Positions 1 to 8,068 of a DNA stretch of 38,497 nucleotides are shown one piece after another. The notes beneath the pieces were generated by a model. It was not told where the DNA came from and searched no databases. It worked only from the letters and a program-made list of their open reading frames with translations. Each line of letters starts with the position of its first letter. The stretch's first letter is position 1. Location: positions 1 to 38,497 of the forward strand of contig NYZB01000236.1 of NCBI GenBank assembly GCA_002687015.1, given 5' to 3'. The stretch is from Deltaproteobacteria bacterium (GTDB lineage Bacteria > Myxococcota_A > UBA9160 > UBA6930). Made by a program: the position numbers and the translations under genes.

Positions 1-16
1 CCGTAGGGGGGCGCCA

Positions 17-84
17 GGGGCCGCGCAGCGGCCCCGTCCAGCCGCTTTGAGCGGCTCACCTGATGCCCCCGGCTTTGCCGGGGG
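17..84. repeat. Three tandem perfect hairpins
   Basis: Three back-to-back perfect inverted repeats, each with a 3-nt loop: 17-35 (8-bp stem GGGGCCGC, loop GCA), 40-56 (7-bp stem AGCCGCT, loop TTG) and 66-84 (8-bp stem CCCCCGGC, loop TTT). The stem sequences differ, so this is not a tandem copy of one unit. No T-run follows, so a classical intrinsic terminator is not evident. The third hairpin begins just after the candidate ATG at 63, so it would lie in the 5' end of the lipoprotein mRNA. It could terminate an upstream gene outside the window, or be REP-like. Confidence 0.7.
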
Positions 85-2403
85 AGCAGTCACCTGGTCT
101 GGCGGGGTGGGTCGCCCTGACCTCCGTCTTGCTCGCCTGCCAGGAGCCACCGACCGGGCACCCGGCCTTCGCCAGCCCCCAGGCCGCGCCCATCGCGCTC
201 TCGCCCCTTCTCCGCGAGCTCTACGTCGCCAACACGGCGGCGGACCGACTCGAGGTGATCGACACCGAGACGCACCGGACCCTGGCCCGGGTGGCCACCG
301 GGATCGACCCGGTGAGCGTGGCCGTGCGGCCGGACGGCAAGGAGGTCTGGGTCTCGAACCACGTGTCCGACTCCGTCAGCGTGGTCGACGTCGATCCCGC
401 GAGCCCCACCCGTTACCACGTGGTTGCGACCGTCACTGCGTGGAAGCCCGGCGCTTCGGTGACCGACTTCGACGAGCCCGTGGGCATCGCCTTCGCCAGC
501 TCCCAGAAGGCCTACGTCGCGCTCTCGTCGCGCAACCGGATCGCGGTGGTGGACGTGGCGAGCCGCGCCGTGACGAAGCAGATCCAGGTTTTCGCCCAGG
601 AGCCGCGCGCCCTCGCGGTGCGCGGCGGGAAGCTCTTCGCGATTCCCTTCGAGTCGGGCAACCAGACCGAGCTCTCCGGGTGCTTCATTCTCGGGCAGCC
701 GGACGGCTGCACCTTCCACCTCTTCGATCTCGCCTCCAACAGCATCGACGTCATCCTCACCCGGAACATGGTCGCGGACATCATCCGCCGGCCCGAGACG
801 CCCGATCGCGATCTCTTCATCTACGACACGGCAGACGAGACCCCTCTCTTCGAGGTCTCCACCCTCGGCACGCTGCTCTACGGCCTGGCGATCGACTCGC
901 AGGGCCGCGTCTTCATCGCCCAGACCGAGGCCCGCAACGATGCCAACGGCGCGTCGGGCACCGAGGGCCACGAGCTGCTGGAGTTGGAGAACCGCGCCTT
1001 CCTGAACCAGATCACGCGGGTGGACTGCTCGGTCGATTGCAGCGACGTCCAGCTGATCGAGCTCGAGCCGCTGCCCCCGCAGCATCCGGCACCCGGCTCG
1101 CAGCTCGCGACCCCCTTCGGCATCCAGATCAGCGACGACGACAGCACGGTCGTCTCGGTGGCCGCCGGTTCGCACCGGCTCTTCACGATGGATGCCGAGA
1201 CCGGCGAGGTGTTGGGGGTGACGGGTGTCGGCGCGATTCCGCGGGGGCTGGCCCTCGAATCCGACGGAGACGGCGCCCCTGCCCGTGCCTGGGTCTACAA
1301 CGCCATCGAGAACAGCGTGTCGGTCGTCGACGTCTTCGACCCGGCGGCGCCCAGCGAGACGGCGCGGATCGAGCTGCGGGATCCGACCCACCCCGAGGTG
1401 AAGCGCGGCCGCATCGCCTTCAACGACGCGGCTGGCTCCACCACGGGCACCTTCTCCTGTGGGAGCTGCCACCCCGACGGAAACACCGACCAGCTCCTGT
1501 GGAACCTCGGTGCCAAGTGCATCACGCCCGGCTGCGACCAGGCCCAGCCGCGCACCACGATGCCGATCCGTGGCCTGCGCGACACCCTGCCTCTCCACTG
1601 GGACGGGGTGCCGGGCGACCCCTTCGGCGGCATCAACGCGCAGCTTGCGGACTCGGGCCAGGTCGCCGCGCCCACCTGCACCGACGAGCACAGCTGCTTC
1701 CGCGATCTCGTGAACGGCGCGATGTCCGGCACGATGTGCGACCAGCTCGCCTGTCCCACCGACCGCAACGAGCTCGGCCTGGCTGGCGAGTTCGGTGAGC
1801 TGGACCGCGACGCGATGGCGGTGTTCCTGCGCAGCGTTCCCTACCCCCCGGCGCGCTCGCGCCAGATCGACGATCAGTTCTCTCCGCTGGCCGCGGAGGG
1901 CTTCGTGAACTTCCTGATCGGCATCGACCCGGTCCACCCCGGCTGCAGCCGGGCGGGCGCATGCCACTCGCTCCCCTTCTGGGCGGGCACCAACACCCCG
2001 GGCACCGGCTTCGATGCGCCGACCTTCCGCGGGCTCACCGACCGGCACCTGCTCTTGCCGAACGGTCGCGCCGGGATGTGGCAGCTGCTCCGCGATCCGC
2101 GCCTGAACGACGTGCCCTGGGATGCGAACCACGGGCCCGACGAGCTCTACTCCTGGGGCATGACCTTCGGCTCGGCGGCCTTCCCGCTCACCAACCGCAA
2201 CAGCACCGGGACGGGCCCCTTCCAGCTCTTCCAGCTCTTCGAAGAGGGCTCGACCGGTTTCTCGGCGGCCTTCGGACGGCAGGTGACCCTCGATCCGACC
2301 ACCACCTCCGGAGGCCAGGCGGCCGCCACCACCGCCCTGCTGCAGCGGCTGGAGCAGGCCGACGAGGACGGAGTGGTCGACCTGCGCGTGAGCGGCGTGC
2401 GCC
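63..2403 (+). CDS. Beta-propeller / cytochrome c lipoprotein, N-terminal part (frameshifted)
   Basis: Predicted outer-envelope lipoprotein. Residues 13-26 form a short hydrophobic stretch ending in a lipobox-like LLAC (Cys26). Residues about 45-430 carry repeated YVTN-type blades (ELYVANTAADRLEVIDT; EVWVSNHVSDSVSVVDV), i.e. a surface beta-propeller. A c-type heme motif CGSCH sits near residue 466, followed by the PIRGLRDTLPLHWDG region typical of propeller proteins with a cytochrome peroxidase-like domain. A second site near residue 628 reads AGACH: the first Cys of CXXCH is missing, although a Cys lies five residues before the retained one. After about 2400 this frame becomes Arg/Pro-rich nonsense up to 2990, while the protein continues in another frame (next entry). 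The start at 63 is the only ATG, with a poor ribosome site and inside the hairpin cluster, so it is uncertain. Probable role is surface electron transfer or binding; substrate unknown. Confidence 0.75.
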
Positions 2404-2919
2404 TTGAGCTCCCAGGGGCTCTTCTTCGGCGACGGGTGGGCTCCCTGGAACCACATCAGCCTGGTCTACGAGGGCGGCCAGTACGAGTCCACCCACGATC
2501 CCCGCATCGCTCCGATGACCCGGGCCGAGCTCATCCTGGCAGCCCAGCAGGGCGACGCGGTCGTGACGGCCACCGCCCGGCTGGGCCCCAACTCCGACGT
2601 GGAGCACCCGCAGCCGGCACTCTGGCTGCCCCCCCTGCGCCCCAACCAGCAGACCTCGCTCCAGAAGATGCCCGTCCTGACCAGCATGCCGACCCTCACC
2701 CTGTTCGGACGCCACGTGGTGGACGGGGCGATCGTCCTCGTGAACGGGCGCGCGGTGGCCGGCGACGTCGTCTGCGAGACCGGTGGCGATCTACCGGCCT
2801 GCGACGACGAGCGGCTCCGGATCGACCTGGCGCAGCTGCCGCCCGTCGGCAACCACACGATCCAGCTCGCGACACCCGGAGGCCTGCTCAGCAACGAGGT
2901 CCTCCTGCTGGTCCGGTAG
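2404..2919 (+). CDS. C-terminal continuation of the beta-propeller / cytochrome lipoprotein
   Basis: This frame, open from just after a TGA at 2389-2391, encodes a plausible protein of about 171 residues: LFFGDGWAPWNHISLVYEGG, then a region ending in a beta-rich IPT/TIG-like segment (TLTLFGRHVVDGAIVLVNGRAV ... IQLATPGGLLSNEVLLLVR). It has no good start or ribosome site (TTG at 2404 only). It reads smoothly on from the upstream frame if one base is removed within 2392-2404. I read the two parts as one gene of about 950 residues with a +1 frameshift, either a real mutation or an assembly/consensus error. A separate small gene is less likely because the segment begins mid-domain. Confidence 0.65.
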   Translation: MSSQGLFFGDGWAPWNHISLVYEGGQYESTHDPRIAPMTRAELILAAQQGDAVVTATARLGPNSDVEHPQPALWLPPLRPNQQTSLQKMPVLTSMPTLTLFGRHVVDGAIVLVNGRAVAGDVVCETGGDLPACDDERLRIDLAQLPPVGNHTIQLATPGGLLSNEVLLLVR

Positions 2920-2974
2920 CGGGGCCGAGACTCGGACGGGTTGGTAACTACTTGAAAACACTTCTGTTTTCGGG

Positions 2975-3003
2975 TGGACAACCGAATTGAAACGTGTTCT
3001 AAT
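2975..3003 (+). promoter_or_regulatory. Sigma-70 type promoter of the TetR operon
   Basis: TGGACA (2975-2980) and TCTAAT (2998-3003) are separated by exactly 17 bases and each differs from the -35/-10 consensus at one position. Transcription would start near 3009-3010, only two or three bases before the GTG at 3012. The TetR mRNA would then be nearly leaderless, consistent with the absence of a Shine-Dalgarno sequence there. The inverted-repeat operator at 2988-3001 fills the spacer and overlaps the -10, so bound repressor would block RNA polymerase. Confidence 0.7.
2988..3001. promoter_or_regulatory. TetR operator, site 1 (KstR-like)
   Basis: TGAAACGTGTTCTA is an imperfect palindrome that fits the pattern TnnAACnnGTTnnA, which I recall as the binding motif of mycobacterial KstR. 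The surrounding 20 bases (2986-3005) recur exactly, in inverse orientation, at 15982-16001 in front of another fatty-acyl-CoA operon. The position inside the promoter of a TetR gene indicates autorepression. Assignment of this TetR as the binder is inference. Confidence 0.75.
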
Positions 3004-3011
3004 TTGGCTTC

Positions 3012-3650
3012 GTGAGCTCTCCCCTCGAGTCCCCCAGCGCGACCGGTCTGGCCGCCAGCCAGCTTCGCCGGATCCGCCGCATCGTGGACGCCGCCGTGCA
3101 GCTGGCGGAGCAGGGTGGCTTCGACGGCGTGCGCCTGCGCGACGTGGCCGAGAGCGCCGACGTGGCCCTGGGCACCCTCTACAAGTACTTCCCCAGCAAG
3201 GAGGCGATCCTCCTCTACGCGGTCAACGAGGGCAACGAGGGTCTCGAGCGGGTGATGGGCGAGAGCCCGCCCCGGGGCGACAGCCCCGCCGAGCGGGCCA
3301 GCGACTTCTTCGCCCGCGCCACCCAGACCTTCACCCGCCGGCCGGACTTCGCCCGCGCCGTGCTGCGGGCGATCGCGGCCAGCGACCATGCCACGGCCGC
3401 CCAGCAGGCCGGCTTTCATTTGCGGATCGGACGGATGATCATCTCCGCATTGCGCGGCGAGCAGCCGGAGCTCTCGCGCCCGCTGAGCGAGCCGATCGGC
3501 AGTGAGCGGGAGCAGGCGATCGCCCTGATCTTGAATCACATCTGGTTTGCGGCGCTGCTCGGCTGGTCGAGCGGCCTGCATCCCGCGACGGCCGTGGCCG
3601 AACGCATGGCCCAGGCCATCGAGCTGATTCTCGGAGGACCCCCTACATGA
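3012..3650 (+). CDS. TetR-family transcriptional repressor
   Basis: A 212-residue TetR/AcrR-type regulator. Residues about 18-65 form the DNA-binding domain: RRIVDAAVQLAEQGGFDGVRLRDVAESADVALGTLYKYFPSKEAIL, split here as helix 1, the helix-turn-helix and the family hallmark GTLYKYFPSKE. The rest is the helical ligand-binding and dimer domain. GTG at 3012 is chosen because the promoter ends at 3003 and the next codons give a normal-length N-terminus. The stop overlaps the start of the next gene (ATGA), so it is the first gene of a six-gene operon for acyl-CoA metabolism. The operator in its promoter implies autorepression. By analogy with KstR the inducer could be an acyl-CoA thioester, but this is not visible in the sequence. 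Confidence 0.9.
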   Translation: MSSPLESPSATGLAASQLRRIRRIVDAAVQLAEQGGFDGVRLRDVAESADVALGTLYKYFPSKEAILLYAVNEGNEGLERVMGESPPRGDSPAERASDFFARATQTFTRRPDFARAVLRAIAASDHATAAQQAGFHLRIGRMIISALRGEQPELSRPLSEPIGSEREQAIALILNHIWFAALLGWSSGLHPATAVAERMAQAIELILGGPPT

Positions 3651-4096
3651 GTCAGGAAAGTTCCCTCACTGCGCCCCACAAGATGGCGTACACCTACAAG
3701 CGTTCGCTGGGTCCGGTGCTGAGCCGCTTTGCCACCGCGCTGCGGGATCGCAAGATCCTGGGTGCTCGGCGTGCGGACGGCACGGTGATGGTGCCGCCGA
3801 AGGAGTACGACCCGGACACGGCCGCCGCCATCGAGGAGCTGGTCGAGGTGGGGCCGGCCGGCGTGGTGAAGAGCTGGGCCTGGGTGGGCGAGCCGCGGGC
3901 CGCGCAGCCGCTTGCAAGGCCCTTTGCCTACGCCCTCGTGCAGCTCGACGGCGCCGACACCCCCATGGTGCAGGTCGTCGACGCGGGCAGCGAGGAAGCC
4001 ATGAAGACGGGCATGCGCGTCACGGCGCGCTGGTCCGATGAGGCGACGGGGATGATCACCGATCTCAGCTTCGTACCCGTCGACGGGGAGGCCTAG
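3647..4096 (+). CDS. DUF35-type OB-fold protein without zinc ligands
   Basis: A 149-residue protein of the OB-fold acyl-CoA-associated (DUF35) family, which partners thiolase-like proteins. The N-terminal helix region (LGPVLSRFATALRDRKILGARR) and the PPKEYDPDT segment align with the zinc-ribbon part, but all four expected Cys are gone (ARRADG ... YDPDT). The OB domain follows (GVVKSWAWVGEP ... PFAYALVQLDGADTPMVQVV). It overlaps the TetR stop by four bases and is followed eight bases later by a second family member that retains zinc-like ligands. Likely one subunit of a complex with the two downstream thiolases, comparable to ChsH2 with Ltp2. The lack of zinc ligands suggests a structural or substrate-shaping role. 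Confidence 0.8.
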   Translation: MSQESSLTAPHKMAYTYKRSLGPVLSRFATALRDRKILGARRADGTVMVPPKEYDPDTAAAIEELVEVGPAGVVKSWAWVGEPRAAQPLARPFAYALVQLDGADTPMVQVVDAGSEEAMKTGMRVTARWSDEATGMITDLSFVPVDGEA

Positions 4097-4104
4097 AGGG
4101 AGCC

Positions 4105-4617
4105 ATGAGCGAACAAGAAAGCGACGCCAACGAGCCGGTCGAGATGCTCCGCATGCCGGTCGAGCTCGACTACACCTACTCGGCCGGAACCTCCGCCTCG
4201 CGCTTCCTGCGTGCCTTCGCCGAGGGCAAGCTGCTCGGCCAGCGCTGTCCCGTGGATGGCAAGGTCTACATCCCCACCCGCGGTTCCTGCCCGCAGCATG
4301 GCGTGCCCATCGACGGCGAGCCGGTGGAGGTGGCCGACAAGGGTACGCTGGTCACCTACTCGATCGTGAGGGTGCCCTCGGAGAACATCCCCCTCGAGCT
4401 TCCCTACGTGGCCATCCAGGTGGTGCTCGATGGCGCTGACACCGCCATGCATCACGTCCTCAGCGAGTGCGAGCTCGAGGACGTGCACATGGGAATGCGG
4501 CTGCAGGCCAAGTGGAAGCCTCGGGAGGAGTGGGAGACCTCGGTGGGGAACATCCTCTACTTCATTCCCATCGACGAGCCGGATGCCCCCTACGACTCGT
4601 ACAAGGAGCACATCTGA
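4105..4617 (+). CDS. DUF35-type OB-fold protein with zinc-ribbon remnant
   Basis: A 170-residue DUF35 protein. Residues about 30-65 match the rubredoxin-like zinc ribbon: LGQRCPVDGKVYIPTRGSCPQHG, where the usual four Cys appear as Cys, Asp, Cys, His. This could still hold a metal. The OB fold follows (GTLVTYSIVRVPSENIPLELPYVAIQVVLDGADTAMHHVLSE). The start has GGAG seven bases upstream. The stop overlaps the ATG of the thiolase gene by one base (TGATG), so tight co-translation is expected. It probably binds one of the two adjacent thiolases. Two DUF35 and two thiolase genes in a row resemble the DUF35/ltp arrangements of actinobacterial sterol clusters. Confidence 0.85.
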   Translation: MSEQESDANEPVEMLRMPVELDYTYSAGTSASRFLRAFAEGKLLGQRCPVDGKVYIPTRGSCPQHGVPIDGEPVEVADKGTLVTYSIVRVPSENIPLELPYVAIQVVLDGADTAMHHVLSECELEDVHMGMRLQAKWKPREEWETSVGNILYFIPIDEPDAPYDSYKEHI

Positions 4618-5669
4618 TGCGTGACGTCGCCGTCGTCGGCTTCACTCAATCGGAGTCGGTCCGCCGTGAGCGCGACCGCAACGAGGTCGAGATCCTCATT
4701 CCGGTGATCCACGAGCTCAAGACGCGGGCCGGGATTACCAGCGAAGACCTGGACTTCGTCTGCTCGGGCTCCAGCGACTACCTGGCGGGCGCGGCCTTCG
4801 CCTTCGTGAGCGGTCTCGACGCGGTCGGCGCCTGGCCGCCCCTCTGCGAGAGCCACGTCGAGATGGACGGTGCCTGGGCCCTCTACGAGGCCTGGGTGAA
4901 GATCCAGATGGGCTACGCGGATCTCGCTCTCGTCTACGGCTTCGGCAAGCCCAGCATGGGCGACCTGCCCCTGACCATGGCGCTGCAGCTCGACCCCTAC
5001 ACGACCATGCCACTGTGGCCGGATGCGGTGAGCATCGCCGCGCTGCAGGCGCGGCTTTGTCTGGAGGGCGGAGTGCTGAGCGAACGCGACATGGCCGAGG
5101 CAGCGGCTCGCGACCGCAGGAACGCGCTCGACAACCCCAATGCCCAGGTGGCGGGCGACTTCAGGGCGGAGCAGATCTTGAGCGAGCCGTATCTGGTGTC
5201 GCCCTTGCGCAAGCACGACTGCGCGCCGATTTCCGATGGCGCCTCGGCGGTCCTGCTCGCGGCTGGCGACCGCGCGAAGGAGATGTGCGAGCGCCCGGCC
5301 TGGATCCGCGGCATCGAGCACATCTGCGAGCCCCAGGAGCTGGGCGTCCGCGATCTCACGCGGAGCCGCTCGACCGAGATCGCGGCCGAGAAGGCCGGCG
5401 TGGGCGCGGGCAAGGTGGACGTGGCCGAGCTCTCGGCTCCCTTCAGCCACCAGGAGATCCTGGTGGAACGCGCCCTCGGGCTGGGATCGGATACCGAGGT
5501 CAACCCCTCGGGCGGGGCCCTGGCGGGCAACCCGATCATGGCCGTAGGCCTCTCCAGGATCGGAGAGGCCGCCGATCGAATTACCAAGGGAAGCGCGAAC
5601 CGCGCGGTGGCCCACGCCACCTCGGGGCCGTGCCTGCAGCAGAACCTCGTCTGCGTGCTGGAGGGCTGA
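4617..5669 (+). CDS. Lipid-transfer-protein type thiolase, nucleophile Cys replaced
   Basis: A 350-residue thiolase-superfamily protein of the SCP-x/Ltp type (MRDVAVVGFTQSE ... ADLALVYGFGKP ... ISDGASAVLLAAG ... NPSGGALAGNPIMAVG). By eye, the canonical nucleophile block VCGSGLQA lines up with VEMDGAWA, so the catalytic Cys is replaced by Glu near residue 82. The catalytic His of GHP is Asn (AGNP). The late Cys is kept in SGPCLQQN. Such changes argue against ordinary beta-ketothiolysis and fit aldolase-like members such as Ltp2, which act with DUF35 partners. The ATG at 4617 overlaps the preceding stop, and the second thiolase starts three bases after this one ends. The substrate is unknown; a steroid or branched side-chain acyl-CoA is an inference. 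Confidence 0.85.
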   Translation: MRDVAVVGFTQSESVRRERDRNEVEILIPVIHELKTRAGITSEDLDFVCSGSSDYLAGAAFAFVSGLDAVGAWPPLCESHVEMDGAWALYEAWVKIQMGYADLALVYGFGKPSMGDLPLTMALQLDPYTTMPLWPDAVSIAALQARLCLEGGVLSERDMAEAAARDRRNALDNPNAQVAGDFRAEQILSEPYLVSPLRKHDCAPISDGASAVLLAAGDRAKEMCERPAWIRGIEHICEPQELGVRDLTRSRSTEIAAEKAGVGAGKVDVAELSAPFSHQEILVERALGLGSDTEVNPSGGALAGNPIMAVGLSRIGEAADRITKGSANRAVAHATSGPCLQQNLVCVLEG

Positions 5670-5672
5670 GCG

Positions 5673-6830
5673 ATGGCAGAGCTCACCGGAGTCGTCGGAA
5701 TCGGACAGACCAAGTATGCGGCCAAGAGGGCGGAGCTCTCGATGCCCGGGCTGCTGCGAGAGGCCGCGCTTCGCGCCCTCGAGGACGCCGGGCTCACCTG
5801 GAACGACATCGACGCCGTCGTGATCGGGAAGGCCCCCGACATGTTCGAGGGCGTGATGATGCCCGAGCTCTTCCTGAACGACGCCGTCGGCGGGGCCTAC
5901 AAGCCCATGCTGCGCGTGCACACGGCCGGCAGCGTGGGCGGCTCGACGGCCGTCGTGGCGGCCAGCCTGGTGCAGTCGGGTGTGCACGATCGGGTGCTCA
6001 CCGTCGCCTACGAGAAGCAGTCCGAGTCGAACGCCACCTGGGCGCTCTCGATCTCCATGCCCTTCTCGGTGGCCACGATCGCTGGCGCCGGCGGCTACTT
6101 CGCGCCGCTCGTGCGCGGCTACATCCGGCGTTCGGGCGCACCCGACGACACGGGCATCCGCGTGGCCGTGAAGGACCGCGAGCACGCGCTCAAGAACCCG
6201 CTGGCCCACCTGCAGCTCGAGGACATCAGCTTCGAGATGGTGGCCAACTCTCCCATGCTCTGGGATCCGATCCGCTACCTCGAGACCTGTCCCTCGTCGG
6301 ACGGCGCCTGCGCGATGATCTTCGCGAACGAGGAGCTGGCCAGGCAGGCTCCGAACCCGGTCGCCTGGGTGCATGCCACCGAGATGCGCAGCGAGCCGAC
6401 CATGTTCTCGGGCCGCGACCAGGTGATGCCCCAGGCCACCCTCGACAATGCGGCCTCCCTCTACAAGAAGGCCGGCATCCAGAACCCGCGCGAGGAGATC
6501 GACTGCGCCGAGATCTACGTGCCCTTCAGCTGGTTCGAGCCCATGTGGATGGAGGGCATGCTCTTCGCCCCGACCAACGAGGGCTGGAAGATGACCTACG
6601 AGGGAGCCACGAAGCTGGGGGGTGAGCTGCCGGTCAACTGCTCCGGCGGCGTGCTCTCCTCGAACCCGATTGGCGCCTCCGGGATGATCCGCTTCGCGGA
6701 GTCGGCCCTGCAGGTGCGCGGCATGGCGGGTGAGCACCAGGTCGATGGCGCGAAGAAGGCACTGGGCCACGCCTATGGCGGCGGCTCGCAGTACTTCTCG
6801 ACCTGGATCGTGAGCAGCGAGAAGCCCTAG
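5673..6830 (+). CDS. Lipid-transfer-protein type thiolase, second copy
   Basis: A 385-residue SCP-x/Ltp-type thiolase (MAELTGVVGIGQTKYA ... ALEDAGLTWNDIDAVVIG ... CPSSDGACAMIFANEE ... NCSGGVLSSNPIGASG). The nucleophile region reads VHTAGSVGGSTAVVAA, with Ala/Gly where the Cys belongs. The GHP His is Asn (SSNPIGASG), and the late active-site Cys is also absent (HAYGGGSQYFSTW). It therefore probably does not catalyse classical thiolysis. It follows the first thiolase with a three-base gap. The two divergent copies may form a heteromer with the two DUF35 proteins, or serve as two alternative aldolase-like enzymes. Confidence 0.85.
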   Translation: MAELTGVVGIGQTKYAAKRAELSMPGLLREAALRALEDAGLTWNDIDAVVIGKAPDMFEGVMMPELFLNDAVGGAYKPMLRVHTAGSVGGSTAVVAASLVQSGVHDRVLTVAYEKQSESNATWALSISMPFSVATIAGAGGYFAPLVRGYIRRSGAPDDTGIRVAVKDREHALKNPLAHLQLEDISFEMVANSPMLWDPIRYLETCPSSDGACAMIFANEELARQAPNPVAWVHATEMRSEPTMFSGRDQVMPQATLDNAASLYKKAGIQNPREEIDCAEIYVPFSWFEPMWMEGMLFAPTNEGWKMTYEGATKLGGELPVNCSGGVLSSNPIGASGMIRFAESALQVRGMAGEHQVDGAKKALGHAYGGGSQYFSTWIVSSEKP

Positions 6831-6854
6831 CGGCGGGGCGGTACGGAGAGAGAC

Positions 6855-7985
6855 ATGGACTTCGCGTTCTCGGAGGAGCAGGACGAGTTCCGGGAGATGC
6901 TGCGCCGCTTCTTCGAGGAGAAGGCGCCGAGCAGCGAAGTGCGTCGGATGAGCGAGCTGCCCGAGGGCTTCGATCGAGCGGTCTGGAAGCAGATGGCCGA
7001 GGAGCTCGGTCTCCAGGGGGTGCACGTACCCGAGGGCTACGGCGGCCAGGGCTTCGGTTTCCTCGAGCTGGGCATCGTCCTCGAGGAGATGGGGCGCGTC
7101 CTGCTCCCCTCGCCCTTCCTGGCGAGCTCGGTTCTCGCAACCTGCGCCATCTTGAACGCCGGAGCGGAGGAGCAGCGCGCCGCCCTGCTGCCCGGCCTCG
7201 CGAGTGGCGAGCGAATTGCCGCACTCGCCCTGGCCGAGGACGGCGTCGGCTGGGAGCCGCGGGCCTTGAAGCTCGAAGCGGTTCCCGAGGGCAGCGGCTT
7301 TCGTCTCTCCGGCTCCAAGGGCCTGGTCCTCGACGGGCAGGTCGCGGACCGGCTCATCGTCGCCGCACGCCTGCCCGGCACGGAGGGCGACGACGGCATC
7401 ACGCTCTGCGTCGTGTCGGCGGACGACTCCGGCTTGAAGGCGGCTCCGCAGGAGCCCCTCGATCCGACCCGCAGGCTGGCCCGCATCGAGCTCGACGGTG
7501 CTCGCGGAGAGGCGCTCGGAGTGCCCGGAGAGGGGGCCGCACCCCTGGCCAGGACGCTCGCCCAGGGCGCGATCGCTCTCAGCGCGGAGATGGTAGGGGG
7601 CGCTGCGCGTTGTCTCGACATGTCCGTCGACTACGCGAAGGTGCGCGTCCAGTTCGCCAAGCCCATCGGCACCTTCCAGGCCATCAAGCACAAGGCGGCC
7701 GAGGTCCTCCTCGACCTCGAGCTGGCTCGCGCGGCAGCCTACTGGGCGTGGTGGGTCGCAGACGAGGACCGGGATGAGCTCCAGGAGGCCGCTCACCTGG
7801 CGAAGGCCACCTGCGCCGAGGCCTTCCACCATGCGGCCCGGGAGAACATCCAGATCCACGGTGGCATCGGCTTCACCTGGGAGCACGATGCCCATCTCTA
7901 CTACAAGCGGGCCACGGCCGACGACACCCTCTTCGGTGATGCCACCGAGCATCGTTCGAAGCTGGCGGATCTGCTCGGGGCCTAA
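6855..7985 (+). CDS. Acyl-CoA dehydrogenase, small (non-catalytic Glu) type
   Basis: A 376-residue FAD acyl-CoA dehydrogenase: N-terminal helical domain (MDFAFSEEQDEFREMLRRFF), a middle beta domain, and a C-terminal helical domain with VRVQFAKPIGTFQAIKHKAAE and IQIHGGIGFTWEHDAHLYYKR. At the position of the isovaleryl-CoA dehydrogenase-type catalytic Glu (LDLER) it reads LAQGAIAL, so the base is missing. In heteromeric alpha2beta2 dehydrogenases (FadE26-27 type) this is the signature of the partner subunit. A partner with the Glu is encoded at 14768-15955 under the same operator. GGAGAG lies five bases upstream of the ATG. It is the last clear gene of the TetR operon. Confidence 0.9.
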   Translation: MDFAFSEEQDEFREMLRRFFEEKAPSSEVRRMSELPEGFDRAVWKQMAEELGLQGVHVPEGYGGQGFGFLELGIVLEEMGRVLLPSPFLASSVLATCAILNAGAEEQRAALLPGLASGERIAALALAEDGVGWEPRALKLEAVPEGSGFRLSGSKGLVLDGQVADRLIVAARLPGTEGDDGITLCVVSADDSGLKAAPQEPLDPTRRLARIELDGARGEALGVPGEGAAPLARTLAQGAIALSAEMVGGAARCLDMSVDYAKVRVQFAKPIGTFQAIKHKAAEVLLDLELARAAAYWAWWVADEDRDELQEAAHLAKATCAEAFHHAARENIQIHGGIGFTWEHDAHLYYKRATADDTLFGDATEHRSKLADLLGA

Positions 7986-8068
7986 CGCTGCCCGGCGGCC
8001 CCGTCCCCGCTCTTCGGCCCGGGAAGCGTGGTAGCCTTGCGCGTGAGCACGCCTAGAGGAGACATCGC

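Noticed and set aside
90-2456. A 788-codon open frame antisense to the beta-propeller gene
   Set aside because: No recognisable domain; composition typical of a shadow frame. The plus strand shows propeller blades and a heme motif.
2951-2973. Inverted repeat GAAAAC-N6-GTTTTC (2954-2971) as a second TetR operator
   Set aside because: It does not fit the 14-bp pattern and has no copy at site 2. It could be regulatory but there is no support.
4590-7952. A very long open frame on the minus strand (over 1100 codons) across the thiolase/dehydrogenase operon
   Set aside because: It is His/Gly/Arg-rich with no family motif and lies antisense to clear enzymes. Long antisense frames are normal at this GC content.
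3647-7985. Proof of cholesterol degradation
   Set aside because: The operator and enzyme set are suggestive, but no ring-degrading genes (KstD, KshAB, HsaC) or Mce transport genes are present in the window. Substrate left open.
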